A stretch of DNA of 64,000 nucleotides from Pseudomonas gingeri (GCF_013386165.1 NZ_JACAOS010000017.1:1-64000), one strand, 5' to 3'. Counted from the first letter of the stretch, positions 25,770 to 35,421 are shown. Notes: generated by a model not told the origin, from the letters alone. Numbers and translations are program-made.

Positions 25770-26993
25770 TCACACCGGCAGTGGCGATGCCAGCAAGCGC
25801 TTGTCCAGCAAACCCAGGCCTTCCTGGAACAACTGGTTGCTGCGCTCGGTATCGCCCAACTGGGCAAGCAGTCGCGCCAGTTCCGCGCAGGCTTCAGGAT
25901 GGCGTTGCAGCCGCAGGCTGCTTTCCAGGTAGTCACGGGCCTTGCCCCAGAGACTGTTTTGCAGGCTCAGGCGCCCCAGCGTCAGCAACAGACTGGCGTC
26001 GTCTGGATGGTCTTTCAACCAGCCTTCCGCGGTCTGCAACTGCCGGGCCGGGTCACGCCCGCGCAACAAACCGTACAACCGCGCCAGATGGCTGTCGTAG
26101 CGGCGCTTGAGCGCCTCGCGCAGCGCCTCTTCGGCCTGGGCGTCGGCGCCCAGCTGACGCAATTGCTCGGCATAGGCCAGCACCAACGGCGGCTCCTGGC
26201 GCTGGGCCGAACTCAATTGCTGCCAGGCCCGATCCAGCGCTTGCAGGCCCGCTTCGCCCTCCTCGCGCTGGGCCGCCAGGCTCAGGTTTTCACCCCAGGC
26301 GCGACGCTCCAGCTCGGCCAACTCAGCCTTTGCCAGCACCTTGTCCTTGCGCAGCTCCGGCAACAGGCGGATCAACGCCGACCAATCGCCGCGCTGCTGA
26401 TACAGGCGCTGCAACTGACGCAGGACCTGGACGCTGTGGGGATGACGCTCATGCATGGCCTGCAGGGTATTCAATGCCCCCTCGCTGTCGCCACGGTCCA
26501 CTTGCAACTGCGCGTGACTGAGGGCTATCGCCAGCTCGGCCTGGGGTTGGCGCTCGAGGGCACGCTCCAGCAGGTTGTCGCACTCCTCGTGCTTGCCTTG
26601 TTCGTTCGCCGCCCGGGCCGCGCCGAGGTAGTACAGCAACGGCTGGCGCTCGGCCTCGGCGGCCCGCTGCAAATGACGCTGGGCGCTGGCCCAGCGGCCC
26701 TCGGCCAGGTCCATCTGGCCCTGCTCGATGGCCACCTGGGTACGCCGGCTGCGATTGCGCCGGGACCAGGGATTGGCCAACGAACCTGAAGTGGTCACCA
26801 ACCCGACGAGGAATTTCAGCAGCCACAACACCAGCCATGCCAGCAGCAACACGGCCAGGAAGGCCCACAGGCTCGATTCGTAACGGAAGCTGTCATAGGC
26901 GATCAGGACGTAGCCGGCGTGCCGCGAGATCGCATAGCCGAGGCCCGCCGCAATGGCGACGACCAGCAACAGGATCAGGAAGAAACGCTTCAT
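25770..26993 (-). CDS. hemY: HemY, haem-biosynthesis-associated membrane TPR protein
   Basis: A 407-residue inner-membrane protein. Two N-terminal hydrophobic helices (FFLILLLVVAIAAGLGYAI and SLWAFLAVLLLAWLVLWLLK) are followed by a HemY-N domain and many TPR-like helices with Ala/Leu/Arg-rich repeats to the C-terminus. Despite the name it is not a protoporphyrinogen oxidase; its exact role in tetrapyrrole metabolism is unsettled. It overlaps hemX by four bases and ends the hemC-D-X-Y operon. Confidence 0.9.
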   Translation of the reverse strand: MKRFFLILLLVVAIAAGLGYAISRHAGYVLIAYDSFRYESSLWAFLAVLLLAWLVLWLLKFLVGLVTTSGSLANPWSRRNRSRRTQVAIEQGQMDLAEGRWASAQRHLQRAAEAERQPLLYYLGAARAANEQGKHEECDNLLERALERQPQAELAIALSHAQLQVDRGDSEGALNTLQAMHERHPHSVQVLRQLQRLYQQRGDWSALIRLLPELRKDKVLAKAELAELERRAWGENLSLAAQREEGEAGLQALDRAWQQLSSAQRQEPPLVLAYAEQLRQLGADAQAEEALREALKRRYDSHLARLYGLLRGRDPARQLQTAEGWLKDHPDDASLLLTLGRLSLQNSLWGKARDYLESSLRLQRHPEACAELARLLAQLGDTERSNQLFQEGLGLLDKRLLASPLPV

Positions 26994-28114
26994 GGGCTGG
27001 TCTCCTCGGCCGGGGTCGCCGTCGCGCTCGGGCTGACAGGCGTTTCAATTTCGACATGTCGCCGTTCGAGATAGGCCTGCACCGCCGCCAGGGTCCCGGC
27101 CAGGTCCGGCGTGACCACGGTCACCGGCTGTTTGCTCAACTCGGCAAGGCGCTCGATCATGATCCTGCTCTGCGGATTGTCCGGGTTGAAGCTGCCGGTC
27201 AACACGTCGCGGGCCTCGGTCAAGGTCTGGGTGTAGACCCCGGCCTGCCCGTTCAAAGCCGCCCACTGGGCCTGTTCCAGGGCCAGGCTGAGGGCCAGGC
27301 GGACCTGTGCCAGGCTCTGCCCGGCGAGCAACGGCCGGATGTTCTTGTTGGCATTGAAGTCGATGCGGATGTAACGCGAGATCTCATCCCACCACACGGC
27401 CCAACGGCTGGCGCCATCGCCGTCGGCGGTCAGGCCGAGCAGGGAGTCGCCGCGATCCTTGTACTCCGGCGCCAGCTCGCTGAGCTGGCTCACCTGATCG
27501 CGCAAGGCGCCCAGTTGCAGGAACAGCCCGGTGCGGTCCGGTTGCTCGGTGCTGCGCAGCGCGGCCAGGCTCTTGGCCACTTGCTCGCGGGCGGCAAAGG
27601 AGCCCGGATCGTTCTGTTCACGCAGGATATCGTCGGCGCCCTGGACCAGGGCCTGGGCGCTGGTGATGTCCTGCAAGGCCGACAAGCGCAGGCTGGCCAG
27701 GCGCAGCAGATGCTCGGCCTCGGCCAGACGCCAGTCCTTGCGGCTGGCGCCCAGCACGCTTTCCAGACGCTGGCTGAGGCGCTGCTGATCGCCCTGCAAC
27801 TGGGTCACCAGGCGACGGCGGTCTTCCAGCTCTCCGGCACCCGGCAACTGATCCAAGCGAGAGACAAGCTGCTGTTCGCTCAGCTTGAGGGACTGCGTCT
27901 GGCTGCCCAGGTCTTGCAGTTGCCCGCTCTGCTGCTGATGGTTGGCTTGCAGGTTGCGCACCTGCCAGACACCCCAGCCACCCGCCGCCGCGCCGGCGGC
28001 GCCGAGCAACAGGGCGAGGATCGCCAGGCCATTGCCACGGCGTGCCAAAGGCGGTTGAACCGGGGCATCGACCACCGGCTGGGCTTCTTCTTTCGGCAAG
28101 GCTGTTTCGCTCAC
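26990..28114 (-). CDS. hemX: HemX family membrane protein (often annotated uroporphyrinogen-III C-methyltransferase)
   Basis: A 374-residue HemX protein: a short cytoplasmic N-terminus, one transmembrane helix at about residues 30-52 (LAILALLLGAAGAAAGGWGV), then a long periplasmic coiled-coil and helical region (LEDRRRLVTQLQGDQQRLSQ; DWRLAEAEHLLRLASLRLSA). The residues needed for SAM-dependent methyltransfer are not seen, so the enzymatic name used in databases is doubtful. It starts 18 bases after hemD and overlaps hemY by four bases. Confidence 0.88.
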   Translation of the reverse strand: MSETALPKEEAQPVVDAPVQPPLARRGNGLAILALLLGAAGAAAGGWGVWQVRNLQANHQQQSGQLQDLGSQTQSLKLSEQQLVSRLDQLPGAGELEDRRRLVTQLQGDQQRLSQRLESVLGASRKDWRLAEAEHLLRLASLRLSALQDITSAQALVQGADDILREQNDPGSFAAREQVAKSLAALRSTEQPDRTGLFLQLGALRDQVSQLSELAPEYKDRGDSLLGLTADGDGASRWAVWWDEISRYIRIDFNANKNIRPLLAGQSLAQVRLALSLALEQAQWAALNGQAGVYTQTLTEARDVLTGSFNPDNPQSRIMIERLAELSKQPVTVVTPDLAGTLAAVQAYLERRHVEIETPVSPSATATPAEETSP

Positions 28115-28132
28115 GTGTCCATCCTTTGCATT

Positions 28133-28900
28133 CTAGAGAGCGGGTACGGGATGCTCCCGCAACGCCGCTAGCAAAGCCGTGGCGCTGGCACCACGGCAAT
28201 CCACTACATCCTGGGCTCCCGCGGCACGGGCCATTTCGGCCACCCGCGGGCTTGGAACAAACAACGGCAGACGCGCCAGTTCCGGCCAGGCCGTCGCCGC
28301 CAACTGCCGCAGGTGTTCAAATCCCTGCCCACTGCTGACCACCAGGGCGTTCAGGCGTTCCGCCGCGACACGCTGGGCCAGGAGGCCCTCGGCGTACTCG
28401 GGCAGCAGCCGACGGTACAACTCAAGGTAGTCGACACTAGCACCCTGGCTGCGCAAACGCTCGGCCAGCAGCTCGCGCCCACCCTCCCCGCGCAGGATCA
28501 ATACCCGCGGTTCGGGGTGCGCCAGGGCCTGCTGCAACGCCGGCAAAGCGAGCAACGCTTCACTGTCGTCGCCCTCGTTCGGATAAGCAACCTCAAGACC
28601 GTAATCGGCGAGGATCTGCGCAGTCGCCGCACCGACCGTGAACCATTGCAGGAATGGCGCCTGCGGCCAGTACTGGTCGACCAGCTCAACCGCCAGGCGC
28701 GCCGCCGGCTTGCTGACCACGACCACCGCGCTGTAGTGGGCCAAGTCGTAGATCATTGCCCGCCCGGCGCCGTCGAGGGGCAAGGCTTCGATGTCCAGCA
28801 ACGGCAGGCTGCTGCTGAAAATCCCGGCAGCGCTCAAGACGCTCGCCAGCTCCGCCGACTCTGACGCCGGCCGGGTCAACAACAGGCGCCAACCCCTCAC
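28133..28900 (-). CDS. hemD: Uroporphyrinogen-III synthase
   Basis: A 255-residue two-domain enzyme that cyclises hydroxymethylbilane with inversion of ring D. The sequence is poorly conserved in the family, but the typical RLLLTRPASESAELASVL start, the inter-domain TVGAATAQILADYGLEV and the VLILRGEGGRELLAERL segment are recognisable. The start codon overlaps the hemC stop by four bases, so translation is coupled. Confidence 0.92.
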   Translation of the reverse strand: MRGWRLLLTRPASESAELASVLSAAGIFSSSLPLLDIEALPLDGAGRAMIYDLAHYSAVVVVSKPAARLAVELVDQYWPQAPFLQWFTVGAATAQILADYGLEVAYPNEGDDSEALLALPALQQALAHPEPRVLILRGEGGRELLAERLRSQGASVDYLELYRRLLPEYAEGLLAQRVAAERLNALVVSSGQGFEHLRQLAATAWPELARLPLFVPSPRVAEMARAAGAQDVVDCRGASATALLAALREHPVPAL

Positions 28901-29838
28901 TCTTCGCCGGCCTCGCCGTAGACCGCCTGGAGAATCGCATCCGCACCCTGGGCCAGCAGCGCTTGCGCGACCTGCACGCCGAGGGCCTGGGCCTCACCCT
29001 GGGGAGCCCGGGCATCGGCGCTGAGCAGCAGGCCGCCCTTGGGATCGCCGACCAGGCCACGCAGCCAGATCTGCTCGCCTTCCAGCACCGCGTAACAGGC
29101 AATCGGCACCTGGCAACCGCCATTCAGATGTTTGTTCAAGGCGCGCTCGGCGGTGACCCGCACGGCGGTATCGGCATGGTGCAGGGGTGCCAGCAGCGTA
29201 TGGATTTCCGTGTCGACGCTGCGGCACTCGATGCCCACCGCGCCCTGGCCACCGGCCGGCAGGCTGTCTTCGACACTGATGGCCGAGGTGATGCGGTCTT
29301 CAAAGCCGAGACGGATCAGGCCGGCGGCGGCGAGGATAATCGCGTCGTACTCACCGGCGTCCAGCTTGGCCAGGCGGGTATTGACGTTGCCGCGCAGGAA
29401 GCGGATCTGCAGGTCGGGCCGACGGGTCAGCAATTGCGCCTGGCGACGCAGGCTCGACGTGCCGACCACGCTGCCGGCGGGCAGGGCGTCAAGACTGGCG
29501 AAGGTATTGGAAACGAAGGCGTCGCGCGGGTCTTCGCGCTCGCAGATACAGAACAGACCGAGCCCCTCGGGGAAATCCATCGGCACGTCCTTCATCGAAT
29601 GCACGGCGATATCGGCCTCGTGCTCGAGCAGCGCGGTTTCCAGCTCCTTGACGAACAGTCCCTTGCCGCCGATTTTCGACAGTGGCGAGTCGAGCAGCTT
29701 GTCGCCGCGACTGACCATGGGCACCAGGGTGACCGATAAACCGGGATGAGCCTGCTCCAGGCGGGCCTTGACGTATTCGGCCTGCCACAGGGCCAGCGCG
29801 CTTTTACGGGTAGCGATGCGGATTTCGCGAGAAGACAT
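28897..29838 (-). CDS. hemC: Hydroxymethylbilane synthase (porphobilinogen deaminase)
   Basis: A 313-residue enzyme that polymerises four porphobilinogen units. Visible features are RIATRKSALALWQAEYVKA at the N-terminus, the catalytic-Asp region HSMKDVPMDFPEGL, GTSSLRRQAQLL, and HLNGGCQVPIACYA with the Cys that anchors the dipyrromethane cofactor. It is the first gene of hemC-D-X-Y and lies 139 bases downstream of algR on the same strand, matching the P. aeruginosa algR-hemC arrangement. Confidence 0.95.
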   Translation of the reverse strand: MSSREIRIATRKSALALWQAEYVKARLEQAHPGLSVTLVPMVSRGDKLLDSPLSKIGGKGLFVKELETALLEHEADIAVHSMKDVPMDFPEGLGLFCICEREDPRDAFVSNTFASLDALPAGSVVGTSSLRRQAQLLTRRPDLQIRFLRGNVNTRLAKLDAGEYDAIILAAAGLIRLGFEDRITSAISVEDSLPAGGQGAVGIECRSVDTEIHTLLAPLHHADTAVRVTAERALNKHLNGGCQVPIACYAVLEGEQIWLRGLVGDPKGGLLLSADARAPQGEAQALGVQVAQALLAQGADAILQAVYGEAGEE

Positions 29839-29977
29839 GGATCGATCCGTACTGAATAGATACGGCAGATAATAACAGCTCAGCCCGGCCCGCTTTGACT
29901 TGTATCAGCCAATACGCAGCCTCCCTGGCCTGGAAATACCGGGTGGACGGTACCTTGCGCCTCGCGCAAGGCACGGA

Positions 29978-30724
29978 TTAAAGCTGTTGCATCATCTTGC
30001 GCACGCCGGCGACATGGCGTCGGCTGACGATCAGCGCATCGCCGCCCAGCCCCTTGAGGAACAACTGGAAATGCCCCAGCGGCGTACGTTGCAGGCGCTC
30101 GATGCGTTCGCGGGCCACCAGCGCATTGCGATGAATACGCACAAAACGGTCGCCGAACTCGTCTTCCAGGGCCTTCAACGGCTCGTCCAGCAGCACTTCG
30201 CCGCCCTCATGGCGCAGGGTCACGTACTTGTGGTCGGCAATGAAGTAGATCACCTGGTCCAGCGGAATCAGCTCGATGCCCTTGCGGGTACGGGCGCTGA
30301 TGTGACTGCGCGGGCCAGTGCCGGATTCGGCGGCGGGCCGCGTCAGGGCCGCCAGTTGCACGCGGTTGGGACGCTCGGCTTTTTTCAGCGCTTCGAGCAG
30401 GTGCTCGGCGCGCACGGGCTTGACCAGGTAACCCACGGCACTGACCTGGAACGCCTCCAGGGCAAACTCGTCATGGGCGGTGCAGAACACCACGGCGGGC
30501 GGTGCTTCGCGCTCGCACAACCGGGCAGCCACCTGCAGGCCATCGAGGCCCGGCATGCGGATATCGAGCAGGACCACATCGGGCCTCAGGCTCTCGATCA
30601 GGGACAATGCCTCTTCGCCATTGGTGGCGCTGGGCTCCAGGACACTGTAACCCTCGAGTTCGCCGACCAAACGGCTCAAGCGCTCGCGGGCCAGGGGTTC
30701 GTCATCAACGATCAGGACATTCAT
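29978..30724 (-). CDS. algR: LytTR response regulator AlgR
   Basis: A 248-residue response regulator controlling alginate, type IV pili and other surface traits. The receiver domain (residues 1-120) has acidic D7/D8 and phosphoacceptor D54 in VVLLDIRMPG, exactly the AlgR position. A C-terminal LytTR DNA-binding domain follows (IYFIADHKYVTLRHEGGEVL, RFVRIHRNALVARERIERL). The ATG at 30724 overlaps the algZ stop in an ATGA arrangement, so kinase and regulator are cotranscribed and coupled. Confidence 0.95.
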   Translation of the reverse strand: MNVLIVDDEPLARERLSRLVGELEGYSVLEPSATNGEEALSLIESLRPDVVLLDIRMPGLDGLQVAARLCEREAPPAVVFCTAHDEFALEAFQVSAVGYLVKPVRAEHLLEALKKAERPNRVQLAALTRPAAESGTGPRSHISARTRKGIELIPLDQVIYFIADHKYVTLRHEGGEVLLDEPLKALEDEFGDRFVRIHRNALVARERIERLQRTPLGHFQLFLKGLGGDALIVSRRHVAGVRKMMQQL

Positions 30725-31803
30725 ATTGCACTGGATTCCTGCGTGAGTCTCGCACAAGGATAGCGTAGACAGGTGAAGTGACGACCGTCACGGCGATCCA
30801 CGCTAAGACTAGCGCGAGGCCCGAAAAGTGCCGTAAGTCGAGCACCGATATTTGCCAGTGCCAACTGAGTACCGCCTGACACCTGCCGCGGTGCGACATC
30901 GTCGTAGGGATTGCTGATACACAATATGAACTCTCCCTCTTTATAGTCGGCTTCGACCCTGACCACGCCGCCTTCGATACGCGGTGCGATGCCGTAGATC
31001 AGAGCGTTTTCCAACAGTGGTTGCAAGGTTAATTGCGGGATCGGCAAATCCTCGGGAATTGTGCCCACCCTCCAGTCCAACTGTAGACGGTTGCCAAGAC
31101 GATATTGCTCAATCGACAAATATCGTTGCGCTAATTCCAGCTCATCACGCCACGTCACCAGGTTGCCGGGTTTGGCCAGGCTGGCACGGAACAGGTCGGA
31201 CAGATCCAGCACCGCCTGCTCGGCCTGTTGCGGATCGCTCACCACCAGGCTGGCGATGCTGTTCAGGCTGTTGAACAGGAAGTGCGGGCGGATCCTCGCC
31301 TGCAAGGCTTCGAGGCGCGCCTGCAGTTCCGCCTGCTGCTGGCGACGCCACTGACTCTGCAAGTAAAAGTAGCGCAACATCAGGGCCGACATGATGAGGC
31401 TGATCAAGCCATGGCGCAGATAGTGCCCCGCCGTGCCTTCGCCCGAGGGTGGACCGGCCAGGGAAAAATATTCGGTCAGGCCGGTGCAGGCCAGGCTCAG
31501 CCCGACCACCAGGGCGCAGCACAACACCCCGGCCAGCCCCGGGCGCAAACGCGCCAGCCAGGCCCGTGCGCTACACAATAACGCCGCCGACAACAGCACG
31601 ATCCACTGCACATACAGGGACGTCAGGGCCAGGCGCACCCAGTCGAAACCGACGGGCATCGGCTCGGCCAGCACCAACACCATCACCAGCAACTCCGCCG
31701 AGACCACCAGCACCAGCAACGCCTCGGGCAGGCAGAGTTCCGGGAGGAAGAATTCCTGGGTCGCGGGCACTTCACGCCCCTCGTTCGATCGTGAAATAGG
31801 CAT
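30721..31803 (-). CDS. algZ: Sensor histidine kinase AlgZ (FimS)
   Basis: A 360-residue LytS-type kinase, partner of AlgR. Four to five transmembrane helices occupy residues ~25-180. The His_kinase domain has the phosphoacceptor motif RIRPHFLFNSLNSIASL, and a HATPase-like C-terminal domain carries the N box LQPLLENALIYGI. As in P. aeruginosa FimS, the ATP-binding part is short and atypical. The ATG at 31803 gives the expected length (P. aeruginosa FimS is close to 358 residues); longer in-frame starts would run toward argH. Confidence 0.92.
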   Translation of the reverse strand: MPISRSNEGREVPATQEFFLPELCLPEALLVLVVSAELLVMVLVLAEPMPVGFDWVRLALTSLYVQWIVLLSAALLCSARAWLARLRPGLAGVLCCALVVGLSLACTGLTEYFSLAGPPSGEGTAGHYLRHGLISLIMSALMLRYFYLQSQWRRQQQAELQARLEALQARIRPHFLFNSLNSIASLVVSDPQQAEQAVLDLSDLFRASLAKPGNLVTWRDELELAQRYLSIEQYRLGNRLQLDWRVGTIPEDLPIPQLTLQPLLENALIYGIAPRIEGGVVRVEADYKEGEFILCISNPYDDVAPRQVSGGTQLALANIGARLTALFGPRASLSVDRRDGRHFTCLRYPCARLTQESSAI

Positions 31804-31988
31804 GGGTCCAGTCTCTGCGCACGCTCCCTTAACGACAAGCCGTTCGACAGATTCGGTCGAAATATAATTCACCAGTGTTGCAAACCTACCTTGTGGTCGC
31901 TGGCCGGCTGACGGGCATTGGCGCAACCCTGTTATGATCGGTGACGATTTTTCCGGCAATCCACCTTCAGCAGATCACGAGCGAATCC

Positions 31989-33383
31989 ATGAGCACCGAC
32001 AAGACCAATCAGTCCTGGGGCGGCCGCTTCAGTGAACCCGTCGACGCCTTCGTCGCACGTTTCACCGCCTCCGTCACGTTCGACCAGCGCCTCTATCGCC
32101 ACGACATCATGGGCTCCATCGCCCACGCCACGATGCTGGCCAAGGTCGGCGTACTGACCGAGGCCGAGCGCGACAGCATCGCCGCCGGCCTGACCACCAT
32201 CCAGGGCGAAATCGAGGCCGGCCAATTCGACTGGCGCGTGGACCTGGAAGACGTGCACATGAACATCGAAGCGCGTCTGACCGACCGCATCGGCGTCACC
32301 GGCAAGAAGCTGCACACCGGCCGTAGCCGCAACGACCAGGTGGCCACCGATATCCGCCTGTGGCTGCGCGACGAGATCGACCTGATCCTGGCTGAAATCA
32401 CCCGCCTGCAAAAAGGCCTGCTGGAACAGGCCGAGCGCGAAGCCGGCAGCATCATGCCCGGCTTCACGCACCTGCAGACCGCCCAGCCGGTGACCTTCGG
32501 GCACCACATGCTGGCCTGGTTCGAAATGCTCAGCCGCGACTACGAGCGCCTGGTCGACTGCCGCAAGCGCACCAACCGCATGCCCCTGGGCAGCGCGGCG
32601 CTGGCCGGCACCACCTACCCGATCGACCGTGAATACACGGCCCAACTGCTGGGTTTCGACGCGGTCGGCGGCAACTCTCTGGACAACGTTTCGGACCGTG
32701 ACTTCGCCATCGAGTTCTGCTCGGCGGCCAGCATCGCGATGATGCACCTGTCGCGTTTCTCCGAAGAGCTGGTGTTGTGGACCAGCGCGCAGTTCCAGTT
32801 CATCGATCTGCCGGACCGTTTCTGCACCGGCAGCTCGATCATGCCCCAGAAGAAAAACCCCGACGTGCCGGAGCTGGTACGCGGCAAGACCGGCCGCGTG
32901 TTCGGCGCCCTGATGGGCCTGCTGACCTTGATGAAAGGCCAACCGCTGGCCTACAACAAGGACAATCAGGAAGACAAGGAACCGCTGTTCGACGCCGCCG
33001 ACACCCTGCGCGATTCGCTGCGGGCGTTTGCCGACATGATCCCGGCGATCAAGCCCAAGCACGCGGTGATGCGCGAAGCGGCGTTGCGTGGTTTCTCCAC
33101 CGCGACCGACCTGGCGGATTACCTGGTGCGTCGTGGCCTGCCGTTCCGTGATTGCCACGAGATCGTCGGCCATGCGGTGAAGTACGGTGTGGAAACCGGC
33201 AAGGACCTGGCGGAAATGAGCCTGGAAGAGCTGCGCAAGTTCAGCGACCAGATCGATGACGACGTGTTTGCGGTGTTGACCCTGGAAGGCTCGGTCAACG
33301 CCCGCAACCATATCGGCGGGACCGCACCGGCGCAGGTGAAATTGGCCGTTGCACGCGGCCAGGCATTGCTCGCCAGCCGCTGA
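31989..33383 (+). CDS. argH: Argininosuccinate lyase
   Basis: A 464-residue lyase for the last step of arginine synthesis, argininosuccinate to arginine plus fumarate. The fumarase/aspartase signature GSSIMPQKKNPDVPE with the catalytic Ser is present, along with HTGRSRNDQVATD and GFTHLQTAQPVTFGHH (general-base His). The start at MSTDKTNQSWGGRFSE is the family-typical N-terminus; the frame is open further upstream without an RBS. It is divergent from algZ with 185 bases between. Confidence 0.95.
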   Translation: MSTDKTNQSWGGRFSEPVDAFVARFTASVTFDQRLYRHDIMGSIAHATMLAKVGVLTEAERDSIAAGLTTIQGEIEAGQFDWRVDLEDVHMNIEARLTDRIGVTGKKLHTGRSRNDQVATDIRLWLRDEIDLILAEITRLQKGLLEQAEREAGSIMPGFTHLQTAQPVTFGHHMLAWFEMLSRDYERLVDCRKRTNRMPLGSAALAGTTYPIDREYTAQLLGFDAVGGNSLDNVSDRDFAIEFCSAASIAMMHLSRFSEELVLWTSAQFQFIDLPDRFCTGSSIMPQKKNPDVPELVRGKTGRVFGALMGLLTLMKGQPLAYNKDNQEDKEPLFDAADTLRDSLRAFADMIPAIKPKHAVMREAALRGFSTATDLADYLVRRGLPFRDCHEIVGHAVKYGVETGKDLAEMSLEELRKFSDQIDDDVFAVLTLEGSVNARNHIGGTAPAQVKLAVARGQALLASR

Positions 33384-33417
33384 TCCCCGGTACAAACGAT
33401 CTCAAGCCTGAACAAGA

Positions 33418-33554
33418 CTTGTGGCGAGCGGGCTTGCCCGCGCTGGGGTGCGAAGCGCCCCTGAAATCGGTGAATCCGGTCTATCAGGCAGACCGAGATA
33501 GTCGGTTTTGCGACTGCTTCGCAGCCGAGCGCGGGCAAGCCCGCTCACCACAAG
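33418..33554. repeat. 137-bp REP doublet (type shared with 19821-19957)
   Basis: The outer arms CTTGTGGCGAGCGGGCTTGC / GCAAGCCCGCTCACCACAAG and inner motifs (GTGCGAAGCGCCCC, GCTTCGCAGCC) match the 19821-19957 element at equal length, while the centre has diverged. It lies between the convergent argH and GST genes. Confidence 0.85.
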
Positions 33555-33610
33555 ACCGTGCCGGGCCTCAGGATGGCGTTGCGGCTTACCTTGTTCTCGC
33601 CTCGGTTTTC

Positions 33611-34270
33611 TTATTTCTTGGCCGCAATCATCGCCAGGAACGCCGGCATGGCCGCTTCCTTGTCCGCCGCGATCCGCTGCACATTCGGCCACTGCTGCAA
33701 ACGCTCCAGCAGCGCCTTGGCCTCAGGCATCTCGGCCATCAAATCAATCCCGAACAGCTTCTGGCCAACTCCGCAGGCCAGGTCGACGCTGTAGAGAAAG
33801 TAGATATCCGCCACGCTGAACTCACTGCCCGCCACATAAGGGGCGAAGGCGCCATGGCGCTTGAGGGTGGCGAAGCCCAGCAACAGCTCAGCCTTGGTCT
33901 TCTCCTTGATTGCTTCCGGCACTGGCATGCCGAAAAAGGCCTCGGCAAACGACGCCCGCGCCGGCAACTCGATGTACAACTCGATTTCCTTGGCCAGCGC
34001 CAACACCCGGGCACGCTGGTAAGGATCGGCAGGCAACAGTTTCACCCCCGGTTGGGTGTCATCGATATACGGCAGGATCACCGCCGTTTCATTGATAAAC
34101 CCCTGCGGCGTGCCCAGCACCGGGACCTTCCCGCGCGGACTGATGGCCAGGGCTTCAGGCGTCTGCCCGGCATAAAACGGCACTTCTTCGAAGGGCAAGC
34201 CCTTTTCCAGCAGCGCCAGCTTGACCATGTTGTAGTAGTTGCTGACCGCGAATCCATAAAGTTTGAGCAT
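33611..34270 (-). CDS. Glutathione S-transferase family protein
   Basis: A 219-residue GST: N-terminal thioredoxin-like domain (MLKLYGFAVSNYYNMVKLAL; cis-Pro region GKVPVLGTPQGFINETAVIL with the Glu-Thr/Ser glutathione-binding pair) and helical C-terminal domain (FSVADIYFLYSVDLA, the N-capping/hydrophobic staple region). GGAGGC precedes the ATG at 34270. The substrate cannot be deduced. Confidence 0.88.
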   Translation of the reverse strand: MLKLYGFAVSNYYNMVKLALLEKGLPFEEVPFYAGQTPEALAISPRGKVPVLGTPQGFINETAVILPYIDDTQPGVKLLPADPYQRARVLALAKEIELYIELPARASFAEAFFGMPVPEAIKEKTKAELLLGFATLKRHGAFAPYVAGSEFSVADIYFLYSVDLACGVGQKLFGIDLMAEMPEAKALLERLQQWPNVQRIAADKEAAMPAFLAMIAAKK

Positions 34271-34395
34271 CACAAAGCCTCCAGGCCGTGCAGGGGGTTG
34301 GCCCCGGCAGTTATAGAACCTCGGACGACCTCTTGCCAGCAGCATCACGCCCCTGAATGCAGTTAAACTGGCCACCTTTCCTTGAGGAGTCCGCC

Positions 34396-34680
34396 ATGAG
34401 CGAACCAACCGATATCGACAACGACGACGAAGCGTTCGCCGAGAGCACCCTGACCCAGGCCATCGAAAACCAGATCGAGACCGAAAACCCGCCGGCGGCC
34501 AAGGCGATCTTCAACAAACTGACCCTGGTGGGTTACGAACGTGAAGAGATCCTCAACCTGATGGCCCATGTGCTGGCAGTGGAAATCGACGGGATGCTCG
34601 ATGAGGATCGCCCGTTCAATACCGAGTGGTATGAGACCGCGCTGCGCGCATTGCCGGAATTGCCGCCCGAAAATCAGTAA
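34396..34680 (+). CDS. Small acidic conserved hypothetical protein
   Basis: A 94-residue cytoplasmic protein with a very acidic N-terminus (TDIDNDDEAFAE) and a helical remainder (NPPAAKAIFNKLTLVGYERE, EEILNLMAHVLAVEIDGML). GAGGAG lies 8 bases before the ATG, so expression is likely. The LVGYEREEILNLMAHVLA part resembles the small helical proteins often annotated only as hypothetical in pseudomonads. No function recognised. Confidence 0.7.
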   Translation: MSEPTDIDNDDEAFAESTLTQAIENQIETENPPAAKAIFNKLTLVGYEREEILNLMAHVLAVEIDGMLDEDRPFNTEWYETALRALPELPPENQ

Positions 34681-34996
34681 GGCTCCGGGACTTTCGGCGC
34701 CTTGACGGGCGCTTCGCGAGCAAGCTCGCTCCTACAGGGGTAAGTGGTGCAACACCCTATCGTGTAGGAGCAGCCGGTCGACGCTCGATTGCTCGCGAAA
34801 AATACTCAGACACACATCTAATTCCCGCCTTCCCCCCGCCCCCTTGTCTACACTGACAACGCCCCGCCGCCACCCCGGCCCGGGACACCGCACCCACCGT
34901 CCGGCCGCACACGCATCCAATACTGGACAGAGCGCTCAACTGCGATCACCTTAGGGGCGCTGTCGTCCAATAATTCCTAGAAAGTCTGGAGTCCTT
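34681..34996. other. Intergenic region with REP arms, no gene
   Basis: 316 bases between two small genes. It contains the opposed REP arms at 34714-34800, and the last 30 bases carry the RBS of the next gene. The pyrimidine-rich stretch 34820-34900 shows no convincing ORF. Confidence 0.65.
34714..34800. repeat. REP pair in opposite orientation
   Basis: TCGCGAGCAAGCTCGCTCCT (34714-34733) faces GTGTAGGAGCAGCCGGTCGA and GATTGCTCGCGA (34762-34800), giving a large imperfect stem. The first arm is the same type as that at 18950. Confidence 0.65.
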
Positions 34997-35242
34997 ATGT
35001 CGTATACCCCTGAGTTGGTTGCCGAACTGGAAATCCTTGCACTGTTCAATCTGGGCAATTCCCAGGAAGGCCTGAAAATTCATCAGACCGCCGCGCCAAA
35101 AGCCATCGCCGCCGCCCAACGCCTGTTCGAGAAGGAGCTCATCACCCAAGCCGACGGTGGCTACCTGACCAGCCTGGGCCGCGATGCGGCCGAACATGCC
35201 CAAGGCCTGCTGACCATCCTGGCCATCAAAGAGGCCGCCTGA
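34997..35242 (+). CDS. TIGR02647 family small protein (predicted DNA-binding)
   Basis: An 81-residue protein starting MSYTPELVAELEILALFNLG, matching the TIGR02647 family; the central helices (AIAAAQRLFEKELITQADGG) look like a winged-helix or HTH fold ending in GYLTSLGRDAAEHAQ. It lies 179 bases upstream of cyaA on the same strand, a conserved neighbourhood in Pseudomonas. DNA binding is a family-level prediction. Confidence 0.75.
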   Translation: MSYTPELVAELEILALFNLGNSQEGLKIHQTAAPKAIAAAQRLFEKELITQADGGYLTSLGRDAAEHAQGLLTILAIKEAA

Positions 35243-35421
35243 CCCCTCGCCGCGCCCACGGGATCTTCTTCTCCTGCCCGATCTCGCGGGCGCCGACGAC
35301 AGAACACTGAAAAACCGCCATCCAGAAGAAATTCTGCTTAAGCGTCCCCGCACTTCAGCGCTAAACTGCCATCCTTGCGAACCCCTTCCTTTCGAGCCCC
35401 GCGAGCCGGTTTGAGTTAGAC

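Noticed and set aside
31932..33395. 487-residue minus-strand frame
   Set aside because: It is antisense to argH, whose catalytic signature is intact.
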